This document shows positions 1 to 10,624 of a stretch of DNA of 64,000 nucleotides, piece after piece (within the stretch, counting starts at the first letter, position 1; each line of letters starts with the position of its first letter). The stretch comes from Actinomycetota bacterium. GTDB taxonomy: Bacteria > Actinomycetota > Thermoleophilia > Solirubrobacterales > Solirubrobacteraceae. The stretch spans positions 248,001 to 312,000 of the forward strand of contig JAFDWH010000021.1 in NCBI GenBank assembly GCA_018268595.1, in the 5' to 3' direction. A program made the translations under genes and the position numbers. The notes beneath the pieces were generated by a model, which did no database searches, had not been told where the DNA came from, and saw nothing but the letters and a program-made list of their open reading frames with translations.

Positions 1-2034
<2,034 letters not shown>

Positions 2035-2040
2035 GCAGCG

Positions 2041-2075
2041 AGCGTAGCAAATACCCTCAGGGGGTATGTTAGGAT
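2041..2075. promoter_or_regulatory. Divergent copA/csoR promoter with CsoR operator
   Basis: An interrupted palindrome, ATACCC-5 bases-GGGTAT at 2051-2067, matches the G/C-tract operator known for CsoR repressors. On the minus strand TACGCT (2046-2041) lies 6 bases before the copA start. On the plus strand TAGGAT (2070-2075) lies 7 bases before the csoR start. The operator sits just upstream of both -10 boxes, so one bound repressor could block both promoters. The sites are seen in the sequence; the binding is inferred. Confidence 0.8.
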
Positions 2076-2082
2076 CGCTGTC

Positions 2083-2382
2083 ATGAGCGACATCGAGACG
2101 ACGCCCACCCGCGGCTACACCGCCACGAAGGACCAGCTGCAGAAGCGCCTGCGGCGGATCGAGGGCCAGGTCCGCGGCGTGCAGGGGATGGTCGAGGAGG
2201 ACCGCTGGTGCATCGACGTGCTGACGCAGATCTCCGCCATCCAGGCGGCGCTCGACAAGGTCGCGCTCGGGCTGCTCGACGAGCACGCCCGCCACTGCGT
2301 GATGGGCGCGCCCGACGGCGAGCGCGCCGACCGCACCGACGAGCTGATGGCCGCCGTCGGGCGACTGATGCGGCGAGGGTGA
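2083..2382 (+). CDS. csoR: CsoR-family copper-sensing repressor
   Basis: Small all-helical repressor (99 aa) that releases DNA when it binds Cu(I). The Cys-His-Cys ligand set is visible as C43, H68 and C72, with the same spacing as the C36/H61/C65 set of the M. tuberculosis protein. The conserved [12 protein letters not shown] stretch is near residues 21-32. It is divergent from copA and 5 bases upstream of a DUF4396 gene, with which it probably forms an operon. The ATG at 2083 follows a TAGGAT box by 7 bases, so the mRNA is probably leaderless. The metal could be another soft metal, but the CPC-type ATPase next door supports copper. Confidence 0.92.
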   Translation: MSDIETTPTRGYTATKDQLQKRLRRIEGQVRGVQGMVEEDRWCIDVLTQISAIQAALDKVALGLLDEHARHCVMGAPDGERADRTDELMAAVGRLMRRG

Positions 2383-2387
2383 GGGCG

Positions 2388-2882
2388 ATGGCGGAGCATC
2401 CGCACCCGCGCCACGCGGCGCACGCCGCCGCGGGCCCCGACGGCGCTGCGCTCAACGCGGTGGCGCTCAGCGCCACCGTCCACTGCCTCACCGGCTGCGC
2501 GATCGGCGAGGTGCTCGGGATGGTCCTCGGCACCGCGGCCGGCCTCTCGAACGGCGCGACGATCGCCGTCTCGATCGCGCTCGCATTCTTCTTCGGCTAC
2601 TCGCTCACGAGCCTGCCGCTGCTGCGCTCCGGCATGGCGCTGGGCGCGGTCGTCCCGCTCGCGCTCGCCTCCGACACGATCTCGATCGCGATCATGGAGC
2701 TGGTCGACAACACGCTGATGCTGGCGATTCCGGGCGCGATGGACGCCGGCCTCGGTCAGGCGCTGTTCTGGGGCAGCCTCGCGCTCTCGCTGCTGCTGGC
2801 CGGCGCCGCGGCGTATCCCGCGAACCGCTGGCTGATCGCACGGGGACGCGGCCACGCCGTCGTGCACGGGCACCACGGGTAG
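2388..2882 (+). CDS. DUF4396 family membrane protein, His-rich ends
   Basis: 164-residue integral membrane protein of unknown function. About four hydrophobic segments span residues 25-150. The family motif [10 protein letters not shown] (about 31-40) puts His and two Cys in the first membrane segment. Both termini are rich in histidine (HPHPRHAAH at the start, VVHGHHG at the end), as expected of a metal-handling protein. The gene follows csoR after 5 bases, so it is probably co-transcribed and copper-responsive. A role in copper handling is inferred only from operon position and the Cys/His residues. Confidence 0.75.
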   Translation: MAEHPHPRHAAHAAAGPDGAALNAVALSATVHCLTGCAIGEVLGMVLGTAAGLSNGATIAVSIALAFFFGYSLTSLPLLRSGMALGAVVPLALASDTISIAIMELVDNTLMLAIPGAMDAGLGQALFWGSLALSLLLAGAAAYPANRWLIARGRGHAVVHGHHG

Positions 2883-2934
2883 CGCCCGCGCAGCGCGCCC
2901 GGGCGCGTAACCCGCTACCCTCGCGCGCCGACCC

Positions 2935-3123
2935 ATGGCCGCGAGAGACGACACGCGCGACGAGACGATCTGCCATCCCTGCAGAGGGGGCGGCACGGTG
3001 ACCTCCGGGCTCGACGGCGAGCAGAGACGCATCACGTGCCCGTGGTGCGGCGGCAGCGGCGTGCGCGACCCCGAGCGCGACGCGCAGGCGGCCGGCGAGG
3101 CCCTGCGCGCGTCGGCCGGCTGA
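2935..3123 (+). CDS. Small zinc-ribbon-like protein
   Basis: 62-residue soluble protein with two CxxC motifs (CHPCRGGG and CPWCGGSG) that resemble one zinc-binding half of a DnaJ-type cysteine-rich domain. It was probably kept for protein or RNA binding; no enzyme domain is visible. It stands alone between the copper operon and the pilin gene. A TACCCT box lies 13 bases before the ATG. Confidence 0.65.
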   Translation: MAARDDTRDETICHPCRGGGTVTSGLDGEQRRITCPWCGGSGVRDPERDAQAAGEALRASAG

Positions 3124-3309
3124 GCGGTCGACGCACCGGTTCGCGGCGCGCCGCTCTTGCAAGGCGTCCACCAAATGTCCATGGGGGCTCAACCCCACTC
3201 TCGCGTGTGCCGATGAGAGCCGTGCCAGAGCCGAGCGGCCCATGTGGCGGCCCGTCCAGGGATCTGGCGGAGAACGAACGAACGGACTCAACCGGTCCCA
3301 GGAGGACAC

Positions 3310-3750
3310 ATGCTGCTCAACGCCATTCGCAGGCGGGTCGGAGACGAGAGAGGCTTCACGCTGATCGAGCTCCTCGTCGTGATCCTGATCATCGGCATCC
3401 TCGCCGCGATCGCCATCCCGTCGTTCCTGTCCCAGAAGGACAAGGCCAACGACGCCAGCGCCAAGTCCTACGCGCGCAACCTGCAGACCGCGCAGGAGAC
3501 GTACTTCACCGACAACAACACGTACGCGACGGCGCTCAGCGCGCTCGTGACGATCGAGCCGGCGCTCAACGAGTACCCGAGCACGACGGCGCCGCCGAGA
3601 GTCGACGCGGCCGACAGCAGATCGTTCACGATCGAGGCCACCTCGAAGGCCGGCGTCACCTACACGATCACGCGCAACACCGACGGGACGCTCAGCCGCA
3701 CCTGCGGTCCCAGAAGCACCGGCGGCTGCAACGCCGACGGCACCTGGTAG
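3310..3750 (+). CDS. pilA: Major type IV pilin
   Basis: 146-residue prepilin. A basic leader ends in Gly just before FTLIELLVVILIIGILAAIA, the classic class III signal and N-methylation helix; cleavage after Gly15 and Phe at +1 follow from the motif, with Glu at +5. The C-terminal globular domain has two cysteines that could form the pilin disulfide loop. The start at 3310 is chosen over an upstream in-frame GTG (3244) because an AGGAGG ribosome site ends 4-5 bases before it and the leader then has normal length. A strong terminator follows at 3790. It is the likely shaft subunit for the minor pilins and prepilin peptidase encoded nearby. Confidence 0.93.
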   Translation: MLLNAIRRRVGDERGFTLIELLVVILIIGILAAIAIPSFLSQKDKANDASAKSYARNLQTAQETYFTDNNTYATALSALVTIEPALNEYPSTTAPPRVDAADSRSFTIEATSKAGVTYTITRNTDGTLSRTCGPRSTGGCNADGTW

Positions 3751-3789
3751 CACCAGCTTCACCGCAGCAAGCACACCAAAGACGCCAGG

Positions 3790-3817
3790 ACGGGGCGGGC
3801 CACATGGCCCGCCCCGT
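3790..3817 (+). terminator. Terminator hairpin after pilA
   Basis: Perfect 12-bp stem (ACGGGGCGGGCC with its complement) and a 4-base loop ACAT, 39 bases after the pilA stop. No long T run follows, as is common in GC-rich actinobacteria. Confidence 0.75.
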
Positions 3818-4175
3818 TCGCGTTCGTAGACACACACGACGCGCACGTCGGCCTGCGGCTCCGCCTGCGTGGGTCCGGGGGCCGGGCACGCTGCGGTCGC
3901 GGGGGCAACCGGAGAACGGCGCCGGCTCCTCGGCAGCGGGTCCCGCTACGCCGGCCGGCGACGGAAGGCTCGGTGGGGGATCACGAGCGAGCTGCCGTGC
4001 GCGGCGTCGAGCACGGCTCCCGAGCCCTCGGACGTCGGGGACCCCCGAGTAGCGGTGCGCGACCGCTGCTGACCGAGGACGACGCGATCGCTGCGGCCCG
4101 TCAGGGCGTCGCACGTCCGGCACTCGCGAGCTGACGCTCGCCCACCCGCCCGCGCGCCCGGTCGGCAGAGCGGAT

Positions 4176-4196
4176 GCCGCCGGCCTCGCCGGCGGC
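4176..4196 (-). terminator. Terminator hairpin after the minor-pilin operon
   Basis: 9-bp perfect stem GCCGCCGGC/GCCGGCGGC with loop CTC, 8 bases past the stop of the last minor-pilin gene. Confidence 0.55.
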
Positions 4197-4204
4197 TCGG
4201 CGCG

Positions 4205-5482
4205 TCAGCTGTTCGGGATGATCCGGAACGTGTTCTTCGCCAGGTTCGGCTGGGCGTAGGCCGTGGCGGCGTTGAACGCGTCGGAGTCGAAGATCAGGTT
4301 GTACGCGCTGCTGCCGGCGTCGATCGTGCCGCACTTGTCGACGAAGATCGAGCCGTAGATCGAGCCGGTGCCGTGCACCGAGAAGAGCGGGCCGTTCTGC
4401 TGCGCGCTGGTGCATGCGCCGCCGTTCGGCGGCGTGGTGCCCGACGCGTTCACCATGTAGATGACGCCGAAGTAGCTGATGTTCCCGTTGAACGTCAGCG
4501 TGCCGTCGCCCATGACGATCATGCCCGGGACGTCGGTCTTCGCCGGCGGCGAGCTGGTCATGTTCCACGTCCCACCGAGGTATGTGCAGCCGCCGCCGGG
4601 AGGGTTGTCGACGTAGACCAAGCCCGTGAGGCTGGTCGGACACGTGCCGTTGAAATACGAGCCGTTCGACTGGGCGGCCTGCTTGAGCGAGGCGAGGTCA
4701 CTTGCCGCGACCGCCGAGTAGCCGCCGTTCGGGTCGACGTAGCCCCCCTGGTAGTTGCCCGCCGGGTCGAGCTGTCCCTGTCTCGGGTCCCACCCCTCGC
4801 AGGCGTCGCCGTAGCTGGGGGTGTAGCTCGAGCTGCCGCAGCGCACGTTGACGGACCCGGTCAGCGACGATCCCGCGGCCGCGTCCGTCGTTCTGATGAT
4901 CACCTTGTTTCCGCGGTTGCTGGTGAACGCGCCGCCGGAGGTGATCGTGTTGTGCGGAAGCTGGACGATCGTGGTCTGCCGCACCATCTGCGCGACGACG
5001 ACCCGCGTCTGGCCGTTGATGACCGTCTGGGCGCGGAGCCACAGCTTGCCGTTTCTGTTGGCGTCGTAGGAGGGAGCGCCGGCGGCGGCCGAGTCGCTGT
5101 AGTAGCTCGAGCTCTGTCCGCCGCTGTCGTCGACGATCCGGAGCGTCCACTGCGGGCTGGCGTACAGGCGTCCGGCGTACGCGGTGTTGAAGCTGTTCGT
5201 CAGCGTGGTGCCGGGACAGAAGGTGCTCGCCGTCGAGCTCTGGTTGCAGGTCGAGGTGGCGGCGGTGGGCCAGGAGCGCTGCAGCAGGTTGGCCTGCGCG
5301 TCGAGCGCGGCCTCGGCGTTGTTGAACGTCGCCTCGCCCGACGCCTCGACGCCGGTCTGATGCGTCTGGACGTCCGCCTGCGACAGCACGGCCATCCCCA
5401 GGCCGAGGATCACGAACATGATGATGATCGCGGCGATGAGCGCCGAGCCGCGCTCGTCGCCGGGCAGCTGCTTGAGGCTCAT
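4205..5482 (-). CDS. PilX-like pilus assembly protein
   Basis: 425-residue protein with a PilX-type N-terminus: DERG, then one long hydrophobic helix (about residues 13-33), with no GFTLIE peptidase motif. The rest is exported and rich in Gly, Ser and Asn, with eight or more cysteines and strand-rich repeats such as GDGTLTFNGN and GTGSIYGS, suggesting a beta-solenoid or bactofilin-like surface. The ATG overlaps the upstream pilW stop (ATGA). It is the last gene of a pilV-pilW-pilX operon. It probably acts at the pilus tip or as an adhesin, inferred from family and position. Confidence 0.8.
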   Translation of the reverse strand: MSLKQLPGDERGSALIAAIIIMFVILGLGMAVLSQADVQTHQTGVEASGEATFNNAEAALDAQANLLQRSWPTAATSTCNQSSTASTFCPGTTLTNSFNTAYAGRLYASPQWTLRIVDDSGGQSSSYYSDSAAAGAPSYDANRNGKLWLRAQTVINGQTRVVVAQMVRQTTIVQLPHNTITSGGAFTSNRGNKVIIRTTDAAAGSSLTGSVNVRCGSSSYTPSYGDACEGWDPRQGQLDPAGNYQGGYVDPNGGYSAVAASDLASLKQAAQSNGSYFNGTCPTSLTGLVYVDNPPGGGCTYLGGTWNMTSSPPAKTDVPGMIVMGDGTLTFNGNISYFGVIYMVNASGTTPPNGGACTSAQQNGPLFSVHGTGSIYGSIFVDKCGTIDAGSSAYNLIFDSDAFNAATAYAQPNLAKNTFRIIPNS

Positions 5483-6450
5483 GTCACTGTCACCTGTTGC
5501 GTCGTCGTCGTTTGCACTCCGGTCTGGTCCGTGACGGTCAGCGCCACGGTGTAGGTGCCGGCGCCCGGTTGCCAGCTCACCAGGCCGTTCGACGCGATCG
5601 CCAGCGAGCTCGCCGAGGGGCATGGTGAGGAGGTGCAGGCCCAGGCATAGGAGAGCTGCTCGTTGTCGGGGCTGTACGACTGCCCCGCGTTCAGGATCAC
5701 ACCGCCGGACCCCGTCGCGGTATAGGTGAACTGCGCGACCGGGGCGTGCTGCTTGTTGCGCAGGTACGCGGCGCTCCGGATCTGGGTCGTCGCTCCGCTC
5801 AGCGTCGGCGTCGGGTTGACCCGCAGGTTGACCTGGATCGTCGAGATCTGGGGCAGGTCGGTCGCTGCGACGCCGTCGGCGTCGAGCCCGTTGTTGAAGC
5901 TGAACGCCGGATAGCTGGTCGTCTGCCGGTAGCGGTTCATGACCGCTTCGGCGAGGACGGTGTACACCGGCTGTCCGGCCGCCGGCGTGAACGTCAGGTC
6001 GGGGCACGCGATCGTCTGCGACGGATCGGACGTCCACGGGTTGGCGGCGGGCGTCGCGGTCGTCCACGTCTGCGTCTGGGCGATCAGCCGCTCCAGGCTG
6101 GCGCTCCCGCTGCTCGAGTCCTGCGGGACGCAGTACCGCACGCGCTGGATGCCGCTCACGTTCGCGCCGCTCGGCGTCCCGATCGTCTGGAACACGACGT
6201 CGTTCGGCGTCGCCCGCTCCAGCAGCTTCGGCGTCGTGAGCGGGCTCGAGACGTTGCGCAGGTCGCGCACGATACGGTCGACCGCGAGCCGCGCCCGGTC
6301 CTGCGCGTCGAGTCGCTTGCCGGCGGCGCTGGACTGGTGCAGGTAGGAGTCGAGGATGCTCAGCGTGGCGCAGAACACGACCAGCGACATCGTCATCGCG
6401 ACGAGCAGCTCGACCAACGTGAAGCCCTCTTGCCGGCGCAGCGGGCTCAT
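5479..6450 (-). CDS. PilW-like minor pilin with C-terminal PKD-like domain
   Basis: 323-residue prepilin. The leader ends QEG, followed by FTLVELLVAMTMSLVVFCATL, so it is a substrate of the prepilin peptidase; Glu is at +5. A pilin-like globular region follows. The last 85 residues or so have a PKD/Ig-type pattern (AGQSYSPDNEQLSYAW near 250, then GTYTVALTVTDQTG), as in adhesion modules. ATGA overlaps join it to pilV upstream and pilX downstream. It is probably a pilus-tip or priming subunit with a binding role. Confidence 0.85.
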   Translation of the reverse strand: MSPLRRQEGFTLVELLVAMTMSLVVFCATLSILDSYLHQSSAAGKRLDAQDRARLAVDRIVRDLRNVSSPLTTPKLLERATPNDVVFQTIGTPSGANVSGIQRVRYCVPQDSSSGSASLERLIAQTQTWTTATPAANPWTSDPSQTIACPDLTFTPAAGQPVYTVLAEAVMNRYRQTTSYPAFSFNNGLDADGVAATDLPQISTIQVNLRVNPTPTLSGATTQIRSAAYLRNKQHAPVAQFTYTATGSGGVILNAGQSYSPDNEQLSYAWACTSSPCPSASSLAIASNGLVSWQPGAGTYTVALTVTDQTGVQTTTTQQVTVT

Positions 6451-7991
6451 TGGGTCAGCACCGGGGAGCACGGCGACTCGTTGAGGTGGGTGTCGACGGC
6501 GGTGACGCAGTAGCTCTGCTGCACGCCGCCCGGATCGGGGGAGCCGTCGGTGTAGCTCGTGGCGGCGGGGGAGTTGCCGACGAGCTGGTAGCGGTCGCCG
6601 GGGATCTGCACCGCGCGGTTCGACGGCCAGCGGTAGACGCGCCACGCCTGGATCGAGTTCCAGCTGTCCGACGCGGCGGGCGAGGGCGCGTCCCAGCTCA
6701 GCGCGAGCTGCCCGTTGGCGAGCGTTCCCGAGAGCGTCGTCGGAGCGTACGGCTGATGGTCGCACAGGTTGGCGTCGACTTGCGGGGACTGGGCGGTGCT
6801 CTCCCGCGGCGCTCTCGTCGTCGGGTCGCTGTCGACGCCGACGACCCAGTAGTAGTCGGTCGTCGTGTAGCTCTGGGCGGAGCTCGTGCAGGGGTTGGGC
6901 CGGGCCGACGGATCCGGCGGCGCGAAGGCCGCCTCGGGCGCGTCCGCGCAGCTCGTGCCGGTGACGTTTCCGCACGTGGCGACGAGCTGCGACGCGTTGC
7001 TGCCGTACTTGCGATAGACGCGGTAGTAGAGGACGTCCTGGTCGACGCTCGGGATCCACTGGAGCTCGGCGCCGCCGGTGAGGTCGTTCCAGCCGGCGCT
7101 GAACGACGTCGGCGCGATCACCTGGTGGCGGTTCAGGTTGACGACGACGGTCGAGCGCGTTCCGCTGTTGCCGTCCGAGTCGTAGGCCACCGCGGCGATC
7201 GTGTAGGTGCCGTCCGCGGTCGGGAAGTTCCAGGTGAACGACGACGAGGTGCCGGACGGCGCATACGGATCCGTCGAAGCGGCCGGGATCTGCTCGCTCG
7301 GCGGCACGTTGCCGTTGACGAGCCACTGGATGCGGGTGGCGACCGCGGTCGTCGTGACGTTGAACGTCAGCGAGGAGCCGCTGGTGGCGGTGACGCTCGG
7401 GCCGGGGCAGGTGGCGGAGGTGCTGAGACAGGTGACCGCCGGCCCGTTCACCGGCCGGCCGTAGACGAGGATCGTCTGCTGAACCGTCGGCGTGCTGCGA
7501 CTGCTCGGCGTGACCGTCACCGAGACGCGCGTGTAGTCCGCCGGGTTCGAGTCCTGCGTGCCGCTCGACGCGACGTCGGGGCACCAGGTCCCGCCGCTCG
7601 CGGGCGCCGAGCTGTGGCTGCCGTACCCGTCGCTCGGGTTGTCGAGCTCGCAGACGGCGAAGGAGACGTTGAAGCTCGTCGGACTGCCGGACGACGACAC
7701 CGCCCGGCTGACCACGAGGTTCGAGCCCGAGACCGTGGCCTGCGGCACCGTCGACTGGAGCGCGGAGGCGATCGCGGCCGACGTCAGCTGCGTGGAGGAG
7801 AGGCCGCGCGCGTCCTCCAGCACCTCGCGCGCCAGGCTCGTCTCCGCCTGTCGCAGGCGGGTCGTCGAGATCGCGTGGTCGGCCGTGACGAGCATCTGGA
7901 GCAGGCCGCCCAGCCCGACGACGAGCACCACCGCTGCGACGAGGACCTCGACGATCGTGAAGCCGTCCTGCCCGGAGACGCGCGCGCGCAT
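6447..7991 (-). CDS. PilV-like minor pilin with Ig/FN3-like domains
   Basis: 514-residue prepilin, first gene of the minor-pilin operon. The leader ends QDG, followed by FTIVEVLVAAVVLVVGLGGLL, a class III signal with Glu at +5. After the pilin part come an Ig-like stretch (about residues 180-280, ending GTYTIAAVAYDSDG) and two fibronectin-III-like repeats to the end (ELQWIPSVDQDVLYYRVYRK, then LALSWDAPS and AWRVYRW). Normal PilV proteins are under 200 aa, so this is a much enlarged, probably adhesive, tip subunit. It is divergent from pilD across 81 bases. Confidence 0.85.
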   Translation of the reverse strand: MRARVSGQDGFTIVEVLVAAVVLVVGLGGLLQMLVTADHAISTTRLRQAETSLAREVLEDARGLSSTQLTSAAIASALQSTVPQATVSGSNLVVSRAVSSSGSPTSFNVSFAVCELDNPSDGYGSHSSAPASGGTWCPDVASSGTQDSNPADYTRVSVTVTPSSRSTPTVQQTILVYGRPVNGPAVTCLSTSATCPGPSVTATSGSSLTFNVTTTAVATRIQWLVNGNVPPSEQIPAASTDPYAPSGTSSSFTWNFPTADGTYTIAAVAYDSDGNSGTRSTVVVNLNRHQVIAPTSFSAGWNDLTGGAELQWIPSVDQDVLYYRVYRKYGSNASQLVATCGNVTGTSCADAPEAAFAPPDPSARPNPCTSSAQSYTTTDYYWVVGVDSDPTTRAPRESTAQSPQVDANLCDHQPYAPTTLSGTLANGQLALSWDAPSPAASDSWNSIQAWRVYRWPSNRAVQIPGDRYQLVGNSPAATSYTDGSPDPGGVQQSYCVTAVDTHLNESPCSPVLTQ

Positions 7992-8072
7992 GACGGCATC
8001 ATCGGCAGCAACGGCCGAAACCCGTAGCGACCGCCGGCAGGTCTCGGCGCACTGCTGGTCGAATCTGGGCTC

Positions 8073-8825
8073 GTGCTGCTCGTCCTGATCGCTGCCGCCG
8101 GCGGACTGCTCGTCGGCTCGTTCCTCAACGTCGTCGCGTGGCGGCTGCCGCGCGGCGAGTCGCTCGTCGCGCCCGGCTCCCGTTGTCCCGCCTGCGAGCA
8201 CCCCGTGCGCCCGTACGACAACGTGCCCGTGCTGTCGTGGCTCGCGTTGCGCGGGCGCTGCCGCGACTGCCGCGCGCCGATCTCCGCGCGCTACCCGCTC
8301 GTCGAGGCGCTCACGGCGGCGCTCGCGGCGGCGGTGGTGGCGACGAACGACGGCGCCCATGACGTGCTGCTCGGGCTCGCGCTCGTCGCGCTGCTCGTGC
8401 CGATCGCGCTGATCGACCTCGACCACCGCATCGTCCCCAACCGCCTGACCGCCCTGGGCGCGGTGGCGGCGCTCGCGATCGGCGCCGCGACCGACCTGCA
8501 CGGCGTGCCGCAGCAGCTGATCGCGGGCGCGGCGGCGGGCGGCTTCCTGCTGCTGGCGGCGCTCGCGCGGCCGGGCGGGATGGGCATGGGCGACGTCAAG
8601 CTGGCCGGGATGCTCGGGCTGTTCCTCGGCCGCGAGGTCGCGGTCGCGCTGCTGGTGGCGCTCGTCGCCGGGACGCTCGTCGGCGTCGTCGTGATGGCGC
8701 GGCGGGGGGTGGGGGAAGGGCGCAGGACGGCGATCCCGTTCGGCCCGTTCCTCGCGCTCGGCGGCGCGGTCGCGCTGCTCGCCGGCCCGGCGATCGTCGA
8801 CTGGTACCTGTCGACGTTCGCCTGA
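8073..8825 (+). CDS. pilD: Type IV prepilin peptidase / N-methyltransferase
   Basis: 250-residue A24-family aspartic protease of the inner membrane that cleaves prepilin leaders and methylates the new N-terminus. Two CxxC pairs (C38/C41 and C63/C66) form the cytoplasmic zinc site. The catalytic aspartates are D115 in DLDHR and D174 in GMGDVKL. About seven or eight membrane segments are visible. The GTG start puts the protein directly at its first membrane segment, and GAATCT six bases upstream resembles the -10 boxes seen elsewhere in the window. It is the likely processing enzyme for the pilins at 3310, 5479 and 6447. Confidence 0.93.
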   Translation: MLLVLIAAAGGLLVGSFLNVVAWRLPRGESLVAPGSRCPACEHPVRPYDNVPVLSWLALRGRCRDCRAPISARYPLVEALTAALAAAVVATNDGAHDVLLGLALVALLVPIALIDLDHRIVPNRLTALGAVAALAIGAATDLHGVPQQLIAGAAAGGFLLLAALARPGGMGMGDVKLAGMLGLFLGREVAVALLVALVAGTLVGVVVMARRGVGEGRRTAIPFGPFLALGGAVALLAGPAIVDWYLSTFA

Positions 8826-8844
8826 GCCGGCGAGGCGCGGCGCG

Positions 8845-10437
8845 CTACCGGCGGCCGTGCCGGTGCGGCAGCAGCAGCTCGAACGTGTGGTTCTCGCCGT
8901 GCTGCTGGGTGAAGAACGCCCGCACGCCGTGGAGCTTGGCGGGGTCCTCGGCGCCGAGCAGGCCGCCGATCGAGTCGTCGCCGTCGGAGACGAGCAGGCC
9001 GGTCGGCTCGTTGTCCTCGCTCGTCGGCCCGCTCGCGCCGCTCGCCTCGGGGTCACGCCCGAGCGCCACGAGCCGCTGCGCATCGGCGTTGATCGCCGCC
9101 TTCGGCTGCGTGATGTCGAACGACCAGATCGAGTCGAGCGTGTTGAGCTGGTCGTGCAGCGTGTCGCCGCGGTCCTCGGCCGTCAGCAGCGTGCGCTTGT
9201 CGAGGAACGTGACGTTGTCGAACGCGGCGTGCTGCGCGTCGCCCAGCTCGAGCGTGCGGATCGTGCCGCTGTCGGCGCCCGCGTGCGGCATGTCGAGGCG
9301 CAGGATCGCGCCCCACGCGCCGCGCTCGGCCGCGCCCGGGTACTCGCCGGCCGTCTTGTCGGTGTCGCCGGTCTCGACGAACACGAACGAGCGGAAGTCG
9401 CTCGCCGGCACGAACTTGCCGTTCTCGGGGCGCTTGAGCGGCGTCGCGCCGGCGCTCTTGGCGAGCGCGTTGGCGTCGAACGAGGCGGTCCCGTCAGTCG
9501 CCGTGTCGTGGACCGTGACCCAGCGCGCCTGCAGCGTCTCGCCGCTGTGCAGGCGGCGGATCGGCTCGCCGAGCGCGTCGTCGCGCGCGGCCGTCGCGCT
9601 GACGGCTCTGTCGTGGAACGCGATCGGCGTGCCGTCGACCGACACCTGCAGCGCCTGCAGCTTGCCGGCGGACAGGTTGCGTGGGTCGCTCGGGACGAAG
9701 CGGTAGACGAACGAGTTCGGCTGCTTGACCTTCGTGGTCGCGCCGTTGTCGGTGACGCCGGAGCCGCCGCTGTCCTCGACGAGGTAGACGTCGCCGCGCT
9801 TGTCGACCGCGGCGCCCTCGTAGCCCGCACGGCCGATCGAGCCGTTCTGGAAGGCGAGCGGCGGCGGGGTCGTGCCGCTCCAGCGCAGCTTCGTCGTGAC
9901 GACGGCGCCGCTGGAGCCGGCCTCGCTCGTGAACAGCACGTCGCCGCTGAACGGGTCGTACGCGTCGCCGTCCATGCTCGAGAGGCCGGTCGTGCCGTCC
10001 GGCGCGCCCGGCGAGAGCAGCGTGATGCGGTGGCTCGGCTCGGTCACGTCGAGGTTGATGCGCGTGAGGTACGCCTTGCCGGCGCCGTTCTCGTGGCCCT
10101 GGATCAGGAAGTGGCTGCCGTAGTCATAGCCGGCCGTCGGACCGCCGACGTGGCGCGCTCGCAGGTAGAGGTTCTCGTCCGGCTCGGTGCGCGTGCGCGC
10201 GAGCGGGTCCGCGTTGTCGTCGAGGTAGCCGTACAGCTTCGTGATCCCGCTCGGGTTCTCGAGCGGGTCGACGCCCTCGGCGACGACGCGCGTGCCGAAG
10301 CCGGAGGCGAAGAGGCTCGGCGTGCTGCCGACCGTCGGGTTGGTGCCGGGCACGCCGGACGCGATCTGACCGATCGCGACGCCCGTGACCGCGAGGCCGG
10401 CGACCGCTGCTGCGGCGCCGGCGGCGAGCTTGCGCAA
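8845..10437 (-). CDS. Secreted PhoX/DUF839-type protein
   Basis: 530-residue exported protein with an N-terminal Sec-like signal (RKLAAGAAAAVAGLAVTGVA). Family-like motifs include MDGDAYDP (about 155), a VEDSGG...FVYRF segment (about 220-240) and FVETGDTD (about 350). These are typical of the calcium-dependent PhoX/DUF839 group, some of which are alkaline phosphatases. No twin-arginine signal is seen, unlike classical PhoX. The TTG start is chosen because GGAGG lies 6 bases upstream. Phosphatase activity is uncertain. It sits inside the pilus locus without an obvious link. Confidence 0.7.
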   Translation of the reverse strand: MRKLAAGAAAAVAGLAVTGVAIGQIASGVPGTNPTVGSTPSLFASGFGTRVVAEGVDPLENPSGITKLYGYLDDNADPLARTRTEPDENLYLRARHVGGPTAGYDYGSHFLIQGHENGAGKAYLTRINLDVTEPSHRITLLSPGAPDGTTGLSSMDGDAYDPFSGDVLFTSEAGSSGAVVTTKLRWSGTTPPPLAFQNGSIGRAGYEGAAVDKRGDVYLVEDSGGSGVTDNGATTKVKQPNSFVYRFVPSDPRNLSAGKLQALQVSVDGTPIAFHDRAVSATAARDDALGEPIRRLHSGETLQARWVTVHDTATDGTASFDANALAKSAGATPLKRPENGKFVPASDFRSFVFVETGDTDKTAGEYPGAAERGAWGAILRLDMPHAGADSGTIRTLELGDAQHAAFDNVTFLDKRTLLTAEDRGDTLHDQLNTLDSIWSFDITQPKAAINADAQRLVALGRDPEASGASGPTSEDNEPTGLLVSDGDDSIGGLLGAEDPAKLHGVRAFFTQQHGENHTFELLLPHRHGRR

Positions 10438-10467
10438 GGTGTCCTCCGTGGGGTCGATCTGGCGGAT

Positions 10468-10488
10468 GCGTGCCCACGGTAGGCACGC
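10468..10488. promoter_or_regulatory. Inverted repeat over a possible -10 box of the PhoX-like gene
   Basis: GCGTGCC-7 bases-GGCACGC. On the minus strand the loop contains TACCGT, which fits the TANNNT boxes in this window and lies about 38 bases before the TTG start. It could be an operator or an mRNA hairpin. Confidence 0.35.
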
Positions 10489-10624
10489 GAATGCCGCGTT
10501 ATGTGACCGTCGCGTGGCGATGCCGTGTCCGATCGGTCACGCCGCGATCACGCGCCGTTGACATCGCGCGGGCGGCGCGCGCTCAGCGCTCAAGCGCCGG
10601 CGCGTCCGCGCCGATGCAGCGTCC

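Larger units (their letters stand above)
3751..4204. other. Non-coding interval between pilA and the minor-pilin operon
   Basis: 454 bases between convergent genes without a credible gene. It holds a pilA terminator (3790-3817), a terminator facing the minor-pilin operon (4176-4196) and a possible three-helix fold at 4026-4078. In that fold, arms CCTCGG/CCGAGG enclose a TCGGGG/CCCCGA stem and an AGCGGT/ACCGCT hairpin. In DNA this GC-rich such a fold can arise by chance; nothing else stands out. Confidence 0.6.

Noticed and set aside
3244-3309. Earlier GTG start for pilA
   Set aside because: It would lengthen the prepilin leader by 22 residues, and an AGGAGG ribosome site stands right before the ATG at 3310.
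4026-4078. Cyclic-di-GMP or other known riboswitch in the pilA gap
   Set aside because: No gene lies downstream on the same strand, and the conserved loop sequences of known classes are not present.
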